From IMG/VR virus record IMGVR_UViG_3300032086_003189, positions 1 to 20,428 of that record: DNA of 20,428 nucleotides; one strand, written 5' to 3'. The stretch comes from a virus. Shown here one piece after another: positions 1-4,737 of this stretch (positions within the stretch are counted from its first letter, which is position 1; the number at the start of each line of letters is the position of its first letter). The notes under the pieces were generated by a model that was not told the origin of the DNA, searched no databases, and saw only the letters and a list, made by a program, of their open reading frames with translations. Both the position numbers and the translations under genes were made by a program.

Positions 1-208
<208 letters not shown>

Positions 209-238
209 TTAAATACAATAAGGCAAAAGGGAAGCAAA

Positions 239-706
239 ATGAAAAGAATCGAGCGGCAAGCTGTAATAAGAATACAGCAGTATATGTACAACGAATATAG
301 TCTGGAGTTTAAGCCGAAAAGACGGAATGAAGCAGTATCGGAAGTAAATAACATTGTAAGCGCTTTAGTAGACATGTACGACTTTGACAAGCTTTACTGT
401 CAAAGCAAAAGCTCGATCGCTGAAGCGCTCTCATGCAGCACAACGAGCCATCGCAATCGTGCTCGTCGGTTTTATGAGATGCTGGACGACATAAACTTTG
501 CTTCAAAGGCCCGCAGGTTAATGGAGCAGTGCATAACAGTCATAGAGGATGATTATGGAGTTAGACCGCCTCACGCAAAAACAGAGGGATTTTTTGGCAG
601 CAGCAAAACTAAGGAGGGCAATGCAAATTGTGATAGAGGTGGGTATAGAGCGTTTATGGCCACTCTCGCCGAAATGGACGAAGCTTCACAACGACACTGT
701 GAGTAA
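239..706 (+). CDS. Helical protein of unknown function with a probable out-of-frame C-terminal extension
   Basis: 155 aa; ATG at 239 follows a good ribosome site (AGGGA, six bases upstream). Residues 1 to about 105 look like a genuine helical, basic protein; residues 55-82 (KSSIAEALSCSTTSHRNRAR) have the feel of a helix-turn-helix, but I cannot assign a family. The last 50 or so residues (after VIEDDYG) look like the wrong frame of the next gene: Gly, Cys and Lys rich with no secondary-structure logic, while the next gene's frame over the same bases reads as a normal protein. The ORF therefore overlaps its neighbour by about 150 bases, unlike every other junction in this operon. The true stop may have been lost, or the extension may be real. 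Existence of the gene is likely; its C-terminus is doubtful. Confidence 0.6.
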   Translation: MKRIERQAVIRIQQYMYNEYSLEFKPKRRNEAVSEVNNIVSALVDMYDFDKLYCQSKSSIAEALSCSTTSHRNRARRFYEMLDDINFASKARRLMEQCITVIEDDYGVRPPHAKTEGFFGSSKTKEGNANCDRGGYRAFMATLAEMDEASQRHCE

Positions 707-770
707 TCTAGAGCGCTTAGCGTCAATGTATGAGATAAGATCGATAAATTCAACGGAGGGGAAGAAATGA
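555..770 (+). CDS. Small helical protein of unknown function
   Basis: 71 aa from ATG 555 (ATG 549 is also in frame, but AGAGG at 544-548 directly abuts it and is well spaced only for 555). An in-frame TAG at 543-545 rules out a longer form. The protein begins MELDRLTQKQRDFLAAAKLR and is predicted all-helical, with charged and hydrophobic residues alternating. Its first 150 bases lie inside the neighbouring ORF in another frame. The stop TGA at 768-770 overlaps the next start as ATGA, so it is translationally coupled downstream. No family recognised. Confidence 0.6.
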   Translation: MELDRLTQKQRDFLAAAKLRRAMQIVIEVGIERLWPLSPKWTKLHNDTVSNLERLASMYEIRSINSTEGKK

Positions 771-958
771 AAGACCAAATTAAAAGCATTTTGATAGATA
801 ACTTTATTTGTGACACGCAAGACCAGCTTAATGCTCTGATCGATCTAATCATGGATCAAATAGCACAGATACCGCTTGAGCTACTTACTGTTACAAAGAT
901 CAGAAAGTTAATAGAGCAAGAGATTACTATATTTATGCAAATGAGGGGGCAGCTATGA
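767..958 (+). CDS. Small acidic/hydrophobic helical protein, unknown
   Basis: 63 aa. The ATG at 767 overlaps the previous stop (ATGA) and has a strong purine-rich ribosome site, GGAGGGGAAGA, just upstream. The sequence (MKDQIKSILIDNFICDTQ...) is amphipathic helix throughout, with Ile/Leu spaced every three to four residues and no long uninterrupted hydrophobic run, so it is probably soluble or peripheral. The stop overlaps the start of the following micro-ORF as ATGA. No domain recognised. Confidence 0.6.
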   Translation: MKDQIKSILIDNFICDTQDQLNALIDLIMDQIAQIPLELLTVTKIRKLIEQEITIFMQMRGQL

Positions 959-1044
959 AGATAATAGACTTGAAAGCGGACTTTTGGAAAATATGTGTAA
1001 CTTGTTTTGTTATTGTTGCGGTGGCTCGATATTGTGCCGGGTGA
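955..1044 (+). CDS. 29-aa single-TM micro-ORF
   Basis: ATG 955 overlaps the previous TGA as ATGA. It encodes 29 residues with a polar head (MKIIDLKADFWK) followed by a hydrophobic stretch (ICVTCFVIVAVARYCAG), long enough for one short membrane segment. It contains three cysteines. Support comes from its exact stop/start coupling in an operon where that is the rule and from its sensible membrane-peptide composition. It is too short for any homology call by eye. Confidence 0.4.
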   Translation: MKIIDLKADFWKICVTCFVIVAVARYCAG

Positions 1045-1186
1045 AGACATACGGAATTTATTAATACTGTTAGTAGTAATGTTTGGGTACACCGCCCTAC
1101 TCTCTTGGCTGTTGCTGCGGGTGTGGTGCATTAAGTGTAAGTTGATAACTAGATTTTTTAAATGGATAAGCGGGAAGAAGAGATGA
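1034..1186 (+). CDS. Small membrane protein, about 50 aa, start uncertain
   Basis: Frame open from upstream TTG codons; the most sensible start is GTG 1034, overlapping the end of the previous micro-ORF by 11 bases, with GCGGTGG upstream as a weak ribosome site. From there it encodes VPGEDIRNLL, then a strong TM segment (LILLVVMFGYTALLSWLLL), then a basic tail (KCKLITRFFKWISGKKR), which by the positive-inside rule would be cytoplasmic. Its TGA at 1184-1186 overlaps ATG 1183 of the next gene. That fills the gap that would otherwise exist between 1044 and 1183 and sets the start of the following gene. Confidence 0.45.
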   Translation: MPGEDIRNLLILLVVMFGYTALLSWLLLRVWCIKCKLITRFFKWISGKKR

Positions 1187-1920
1187 GCAGAGCGGAAGCG
1201 ATTGCACAAAAATGGTTTCACAAATTTAACGAGCACAGAATGTTATTCGGATTTGCAGCAATGCTAATACTGACAGCGTGTTCTATATATTTTAATTTTA
1301 GATTGGGGGAGCTTAATGCGAACCCTGGCGACAATACATCAATAGTAATGCCTCTGTCTTATTCGTTTCTAGACGTTTCGGCTCTGGTGTTAGCTATGTG
1401 CATCTTCGGCGGGATGATAAAAAACGCTCTAGCTAAACTGATAGCAAGCGCTTGGTTTATCTATCTTGTTGCCCTCTCCCTCTTCGCGTGTCTGTCGTGC
1501 ATCATCGCTCTAGATGCTCAAAACGCGGCCAGCGGCGATGAGTTCCGCCGTGCTGAACTGCGAGAGGCCCTGGTCTCTGCTAAGGCTAATGTGGAGACGT
1601 GGCAAAGCAATCTGGATAACACTGTCAAACATAAGAGCCGGTTTCAGTCAAAATTGGACGCCGCCATCGATCATAGAGACGATCTCATCAGAGAGATATC
1701 ACGTATTGACGACGCTACTCCAGCAGCTCACAGCGTGTTTGAGGTCGCACTACCGTTCATGCCGGTCTGGATGGATGAGGACCAGTTCAGACTGTTTGCG
1801 CGACTGGCGTTTGGTATCGCTATGATCATCACGCCATTAGTTTTGACTGGCGTACTGGCTCACGTGCTCGGAGATGGTCGGGAGTCTCAATATGTAAAAA
1901 AGAGTCTCGCGGCGGCGTGA
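1183..1920 (+). CDS. Four-TM membrane protein with a coiled-coil loop, unknown
   Basis: 245 aa using ATG 1183, which overlaps the preceding stop (ATGA) and follows GGAAGAAGAG. The in-frame ATG at 1162 lacks a ribosome site. Predicted segments: TM1 about residues 20-38, TM2 61-79, TM3 88-110, a charged helical stretch with coiled-coil character 118-176, and TM4 204-228, then a short polar tail. The helical stretch is bracketed by TM3 and TM4, so it and both termini are placed on sides that depend on the real TM number. No catalytic motif is visible and I recognise no family. It heads a group of membrane-associated small genes and is directly coupled (GTGA overlap) to a winged-HTH gene. Confidence 0.7.
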   Translation: MSRAEAIAQKWFHKFNEHRMLFGFAAMLILTACSIYFNFRLGELNANPGDNTSIVMPLSYSFLDVSALVLAMCIFGGMIKNALAKLIASAWFIYLVALSLFACLSCIIALDAQNAASGDEFRRAELREALVSAKANVETWQSNLDNTVKHKSRFQSKLDAAIDHRDDLIREISRIDDATPAAHSVFEVALPFMPVWMDEDQFRLFARLAFGIAMIITPLVLTGVLAHVLGDGRESQYVKKSLAAA

Positions 1921-2240
1921 TACGCAAAGTAGTAAAAAGTACTGAACAGTCCCAAAAAGGCCAAAATGAAACTAAAAAAGTCCTAAATAGGACTAATTCA
2001 GGCGGGAACAGTACTAAAAAAGGTCCTCCGACTAAACAAAAGGGGTCCGTGGGACGAAATAGAATCAGAATTAGGACTGCGATACTGAATGGAGAATGGA
2101 CCAAATATGATGACTTCCAGGACCGATTTGGTGTAGGACGCAGTACTATAAGCGCAGTAATTAAAGAGCTGAAAGATCAAGGCTTAATATCAAAACAGGG
2201 TCATAACATAGAAGTGAAAACTGGGAGGAAGGCAGGATGA
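1917..2240 (+). CDS. Winged-HTH DNA-binding protein with a low-complexity basic N-terminus
   Basis: 107 aa; starts at GTG 1917, overlapping the previous stop as GTGA. Residues 1-48 are low-complexity, rich in Lys, Asn, Thr, Gln and Ser, and probably disordered. Residues 50-103 look like a winged helix: helix 1 (NRIRIRTAILNG), helix 2 (YDDFQDRFG), a recognition helix (GRSTISAVIKELKDQGLI) and a short wing (KQGHNIEVKTGR). This is the GntR/MarR-like arrangement used to read paired DNA sites. The likely role is a local transcription regulator of this operon (inference). Its own 5' coding region carries palindromes that could be binding sites. Downstream coupling is by ATGA at 2237-2240. Confidence 0.65.
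   Translation: MIRKVVKSTEQSQKGQNETKKVLNRTNSGGNSTKKGPPTKQKGSVGRNRIRIRTAILNGEWTKYDDFQDRFGVGRSTISAVIKELKDQGLISKQGHNIEVKTGRKAG
1980..1993. promoter_or_regulatory. Candidate operator: inverted repeat GTCCTA-AA-TAGGAC
   Basis: A perfect palindrome with six-base arms and a two-base centre lies inside the 5' coding part of the winged-HTH gene. Related half-sites (AGGAC or GTCC) recur at about 2033-2036, 2045-2048, 2074-2077, 2119-2123 and 2135-2139. Three copies of the palindrome AGTACT (1938-1943, 2010-2015, 2142-2147) lie within the same 210 bases. This could be an autoregulatory site cluster, but every AGTACT also encodes Ser-Thr in frame, so codon bias is an alternative explanation. Confidence 0.2.
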
Positions 2241-2329
2241 TTGAACGAGTTGAAGAAGGCAAGCATTACAAGTGGCTATTATTTGTATGGGCAGTATTGA
2301 TGATCGGTGCGGGGGTGTGGTTATCATGA
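2237..2329 (+). CDS. 30-aa single-TM micro-ORF
   Basis: ATG 2237 overlaps the previous TGA (ATGA), and AGGAAGGCAGG just upstream is a good ribosome site. The product is a charged head (MIERVEEGKHYK) followed by a TM-like segment (WLLFVWAVLMIGAGVWLS) reaching the C-terminus. Its stop TGA 2327-2329 overlaps ATG 2326 of the next gene. Coupling on both sides and the clean membrane-peptide composition argue that it is translated. Confidence 0.5.
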   Translation: MIERVEEGKHYKWLLFVWAVLMIGAGVWLS

Positions 2330-2505
2330 CATCACATCAACTTAAACAGCACACGTTACAATTCTGCATCGTGTTTGCAGCTTTTAGCGCGGGTATAGTG
2401 TTTGACAGAACCGGCGGGTTTGATGATCTGTCGCATTGGGTCGAAGACGAGAGCGGTATTAATCTGCCGTGGGTCGATAAAGGAAGGGGCTGGAAGTTAT
2501 GGTGA
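2326..2505 (+). CDS. 59-aa small protein with a short hydrophobic N-terminal segment
   Basis: Start ATG 2326 is set by the ATGA overlap with the preceding micro-ORF; the longer in-frame version from 2272 would run through that gene. Residues 12-26 (QFCIVFAAFSAGIVF) form a short hydrophobic segment that could be a membrane anchor. The remainder (DRTGGFDDLSHWVEDESG...) is polar, acidic and Trp-rich, and ends in KGRGWKLW. No family recognised. Confidence 0.5.
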   Translation: MTSHQLKQHTLQFCIVFAAFSAGIVFDRTGGFDDLSHWVEDESGINLPWVDKGRGWKLW

Positions 2506-2927
2506 TGGAGTATATGGACGAACTAAAGAGGGCTGTTAAGCTGCACAGTGAAGCGAGAAAGCTTGAGATAGAAGCGTCAAGGATTTTGGGTAAGGGTCCT
2601 GAGCATTTCTTTATCGAAAAACTTTTAGAGTGCGCTGATGAGTTTTTTAAGCGGTGCTCACCATTCCACGCGGGGGACAAGATCAAGCTGATAAAGAACC
2701 CAAGCTGCACCGGAGGATGGAAAAGCAGCGAGCACTTTTTGAAGGTAGGCGCACGAGGTACAATAGAGAGCACTAACTTTATCAACCGGAAGTTTGTTGC
2801 GAATATTTTATTCGACGACGAGTCATATATAAGAAGCGTTACGAGTGATATAGTAAAAGTTAAAGAGTCAGACAAGCGAACATATATGCTATCAGAGGAT
2901 TACTTGGAGGTTTTAAATGAGCAATAA
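2499..2927 (+). CDS. Helical N-terminus plus SH3-like beta domain protein
   Basis: 142 aa from ATG 2499 (overlaps the previous stop). ATG 2505 is an equally good start because GGAAG at 2492-2496 is better spaced for it. Residues 1-52 are charged helix. Residues 55-138 resemble the small SH3/KOW-like beta-barrel seen in many uncharacterised phage proteins: FHAGDKIKL, then WKSSEHFLKVGARGTIES, then FVANILFDDES, ending TYMLSEDYLEVL. The pattern of a 'GD.v.L' strand, 'GA.GtI', 'f.v.FDDE' and a closing 'eeyLe' is characteristic. The cellular role is not known to me; a nucleic-acid or protein contact domain is an inference. Confidence 0.65.
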   Translation: MVMEYMDELKRAVKLHSEARKLEIEASRILGKGPEHFFIEKLLECADEFFKRCSPFHAGDKIKLIKNPSCTGGWKSSEHFLKVGARGTIESTNFINRKFVANILFDDESYIRSVTSDIVKVKESDKRTYMLSEDYLEVLNEQ

Positions 2928-3363
2928 ACGATATCCGCACAAGGATAGAATAGCGGAGATAATAGCTGGCATAGGCTATGTTGTTTTGATAATATTATTC
3001 TGTTTGCAAGTAAAGGAGGCTTTCGGAGAGGAGGCTTTCGGAGAGGAGGGCGTTACTATCAGCTATGATTTGCCAACAGCAACAGAGAGCGGTAAACAGC
3101 TTGCTGTAAGCGATATAATGAATATTAGAGTCTATAATGAGTTAGACGGCATTCTCAAACACATAAAAGATGTACCGCCAACTCAGACAAGCACGGTATT
3201 AAATGATGTTTATTTTTCTTGCATTAGACTATCAACTGTTGATAACATGGGGTTAGAGGGCAAGTTAAGCGAGCTTGATAAAAGCAAGCATTGCTTTGAT
3301 TTGCCGAAATCACCAAACAATATCACAGTTAAAATAGTATGGACGCTGAATACAAAAGAGTAA
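2917..3363 (+). CDS. Membrane-anchored protein with a periplasmic Fn3-like domain
   Basis: 148 aa; ATG 2917 overlaps the previous gene by 11 bases and follows GGAGG with a proper gap. Basic residues 3-11 precede a hydrophobic segment (residues 15-31), a signal peptide or signal anchor, so the rest should be outside the cytoplasm. Residues 46 to the end start VTISYDLPT and include LAVSDIMNIRVY, resembling the strand pattern of Fn3-like domains in phage proteins (inference). Cys102 and Cys126 could form a disulfide there. A perfect two-fold repeat of EAFGE lies at residues 34-43, just after the membrane segment. Specific function unknown. Confidence 0.6.
   Translation: MSNKRYPHKDRIAEIIAGIGYVVLIILFCLQVKEAFGEEAFGEEGVTISYDLPTATESGKQLAVSDIMNIRVYNELDGILKHIKDVPPTQTSTVLNDVYFSCIRLSTVDNMGLEGKLSELDKSKHCFDLPKSPNNITVKIVWTLNTKE
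3015..3049 (+). repeat. 15-bp tandem duplication inside the membrane-anchored protein gene
   Basis: GGAGGCTTTCGGAGA occurs twice in perfect tandem (3015-3029 and 3030-3044), followed by a third partial GGAGG. It is in frame and doubles EAFGE immediately after the signal anchor. The perfect identity suggests recent slippage. Each unit also carries a GGAGG core that resembles a ribosome-binding site. Confidence 0.85.
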
Positions 3364-3374
3364 TCAAGAGGCCT

Positions 3375-3382
3375 GAGGGAGG
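3375..3382 (+). promoter_or_regulatory. Ribosome-binding site GAGGGAGG deciding GTG 3390
   Basis: The strongest ribosome-site match near the last rightward gene lies seven bases before GTG 3390. The longer in-frame start ATG 3339 has no such site in front of it and would overlap the previous gene by 25 bases. Confidence 0.55.
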
Positions 3383-3389
3383 ATGGGGA

Positions 3390-3635
3390 GTGAAAGAACA
3401 ACCTAAGCCGGGCGAAGTTATACAGTTTACAGACCGCGAAGAAGTACGCGAGCCCGTCCATTGCTCGCACCCTCCCGTTAGTCGCGGTCTTTTTTACAGA
3501 GTAAGAATGGTGTGCAAGTGGACGTTTGGATTTTTCGCATATCCGCTTGTCATCTTCGCTGCCGCTGCTTGCATCTCGATAACTGCGATGATTCAGTGTT
3601 TGGTTAATGCTTTTAAAGCTATCGTTAATCGTTAG
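3390..3635 (+). CDS. Small membrane protein, last gene of the rightward operon
   Basis: 81 aa from GTG 3390, chosen because GAGGGAGG is seven bases upstream; ATG 3339 (98 aa) is the alternative. A polar N-terminal part (KEQPKPGEVIQFTDREEVRE) is followed by a basic patch (FYRVRMVCKW) and a hydrophobic region at about residues 45-72 that could span the membrane once or twice, then a short tail ending AIVNR. It contains four cysteines. A terminator-like hairpin sits inside the coding sequence, which lowers confidence that the whole ORF is expressed. Its 3' end overlaps the 3' end of the leftward operon by 11 bases. No family recognised. Confidence 0.45.
   Translation: MKEQPKPGEVIQFTDREEVREPVHCSHPPVSRGLFYRVRMVCKWTFGFFAYPLVIFAAAACISITAMIQCLVNAFKAIVNR
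3432..3495 (+). terminator. Terminator-like nested hairpin with U tract (rightward)
   Basis: GACCGCGA at 3432-3439 pairs perfectly with TCGCGGTC at 3482-3489 and is followed by six T residues at 3490-3495. Inside the loop, GCGAGC at 3448-3453 pairs with GCTCGC at 3463-3468, forming a second stem that brings the outer arms together. The polarity fits termination of rightward transcripts, which would otherwise run into the convergent late operon. The large loop and position inside an ORF are atypical. Confidence 0.45.
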
Positions 3636-3891
3636 ATCGTTTAGCTTGATCTACTCTAATTTCAACGACTGTGTCAGCTATTTTATGCAATGTCTCTTTG
3701 ATATCTGCAAGCTCGATAGATATAATCTCGCGCGCTTTGTCTTCCGATATTTTCTCGCTTTCAACTTTTGTTAAACGTGTCATGACCTGATCCATTTTGT
3801 CTTTACTAGAAATAATGAGCCAGCTAACAATCGACACAGCAAGTGCTAATACGGCATCAATTATTTTGGCCAGGCTTGGATCGTCAATCAT
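3625..3891 (-). CDS. Small TM plus coiled-coil protein in the lysis region
   Basis: 88 aa, last gene of the leftward late operon. Residues 8-28 form one membrane segment (IIDAVLALAVSIVSWLIISS). Residues 30-80 are a charged amphipathic helix with heptad-like spacing (MDQVMTRLTKVESEKISEDKAREII...). An N-terminal anchor with a coiled coil next to holin and endolysin genes suggests a lysis accessory role such as an inner-membrane spanin subunit or a haemolysin XhlA-like protein, but no outer-membrane partner with a lipobox is visible here. A tail-associated role cannot be excluded. The ribosome site is weak and a 50-base gap separates it from the holin gene. Confidence 0.55.
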   Translation of the reverse strand: MIDDPSLAKIIDAVLALAVSIVSWLIISSKDKMDQVMTRLTKVESEKISEDKAREIISIELADIKETLHKIADTVVEIRVDQAKRSND

Positions 3892-3941
3892 ATAATTTAT
3901 CTACCGTGTCTACATCTGTCGAAAGGAATAGAGGCTAATAG

Positions 3942-4331
3942 CTATCTTGTTAATGCTCTTGTTTTTTCTATCGTTCTTAATCCACCTATCCCGCAGAGCG
4001 CCAACACTAAGGAGATCATTGTGTCAGGGTCTGGTGTCTCAAGCACAACCCACGGGCTCAGAATCGGCGCTACAACAAAATTAACAGCGAGCCCAACACT
4101 ACACAACCAGCCAACACTTGGACGCCAACCGGCTATAAATAGCGATCTATGCTGTGACTCACTCTTTGTAATGTCGGCTTGTAAAGCCTGTAACTTTCCT
4201 ACAACTTCAGTAAGCTTGATTTCCGCGTCTGCTTTCTCTTCTTTGCTCGTGTGTATGTCATCGACTATATCGCCGATAACTTTTATCGGAGCAGCAGCCG
4301 CGCCGCCAAGCAGTTTGCTAAAAAATCCCAT
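3942..4331 (-). CDS. Holin, 3TM phage holin type
   Basis: 129 aa. The pattern matches the 3TM holin family found in phages and gene transfer agents: an N-terminal GFFSKLLGG segment with a hydrophobic start, a charged helical linker (about 28-62), the family signature AGWRPSVGWLCSVGLAVNF at about 67-85 leading into a TM segment, and a final hydrophobic segment with ALCGIGGLRTIEKT at the C-terminus. Holins accumulate in the inner membrane and form lesions that release or activate the endolysin at the end of infection. It lies one base after the M23 peptidase gene, forming a lysis cassette. The main uncertainty is whether residues 8-20 act as a third TM segment. Confidence 0.8.
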   Translation of the reverse strand: MGFFSKLLGGAAAAPIKVIGDIVDDIHTSKEEKADAEIKLTEVVGKLQALQADITKSESQHRSLFIAGWRPSVGWLCSVGLAVNFVVAPILSPWVVLETPDPDTMISLVLALCGIGGLRTIEKTRALTR

Positions 4332-4332
4332 T

Positions 4333-4737
4333 TTAATAATCTCCCAAGTAATCGTGTGGGTTTATGTATTCACCATCTTTTATTACTTCTAAGTGGATAT
4401 GGTGCGTAATATCTGGGTATATCTTTTGTAGGTCTTGAGATAAGCCGAGAATATTACCTTCTATTATCTGAGCGCCTTTTTCTACGAGCGGCTTGACGTA
4501 AAAATATCTAACACGGTAATCATCCTCTGTTGTTACTTCAACGTACCTATATTCTTTTTTTGCTCCTTCAGGCGGATAGGGGTAGCCTATCTTTGTTACT
4601 ATGCCGTTTACATCGCTTAGTATGACCGAATCAGGGTAACAAGCGGCGTCTATGCCTCTATGCACTCTGGAGCCTCTGCGGGCTCCATATTCGCCTGAAC
4701 CGTGACTATCCTGTTTTCTTATTGGTGGGATTATCAC
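4333..4737 (-). CDS. Endolysin, M23-family (LytM-like) peptidase
   Basis: 134 aa; starts at GTG 4737, overlapping the tailspike stop by four bases (GTGA). The M23 core is recognisable: HRGID (His26, Asp30) gives the first zinc ligands, a glycine-rich turn and strand region follows (VNGIVTKIG, VEKGAQIIEGNILGLSQD), and HHIHLEV (His113, His115) supplies the HxH zinc/catalytic motif. The product should cleave peptide crosslinks of peptidoglycan during lysis. No signal peptide is present, so export would rely on the adjacent holin. The usual YxHL histidine between the two motifs is not there: the equivalent stretch reads RYFYVKPL. It is a single-domain enzyme without a cell-wall-binding module. 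Confidence 0.78.
   Translation of the reverse strand: MIIPPIRKQDSHGSGEYGARRGSRVHRGIDAACYPDSVILSDVNGIVTKIGYPYPPEGAKKEYRYVEVTTEDDYRVRYFYVKPLVEKGAQIIEGNILGLSQDLQKIYPDITHHIHLEVIKDGEYINPHDYLGDY

Noticed and set aside
1162-1182. Start of the 4-TM protein at ATG 1162
   Set aside because: No ribosome site; ATG 1183 overlaps the stop of the preceding small membrane ORF (ATGA) and has a purine-rich site.
2272-2325. N-terminal extension of the 59-aa protein to ATG 2272
   Set aside because: It would read across the coupled 30-aa ORF in another frame; ATG 2326 is coupled by ATGA to that ORF.
3339-3389. Start of the last rightward gene at ATG 3339
   Set aside because: No ribosome site and a 25-base overlap with the previous gene; GTG 3390 has GAGGGAGG at ideal spacing. 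Not fully excluded.
3600-3625. GCTTTTAAAGC near-palindrome as a leftward terminator
   Set aside because: Too short and AT-rich, with no GC stem and no U tract on the minus strand.
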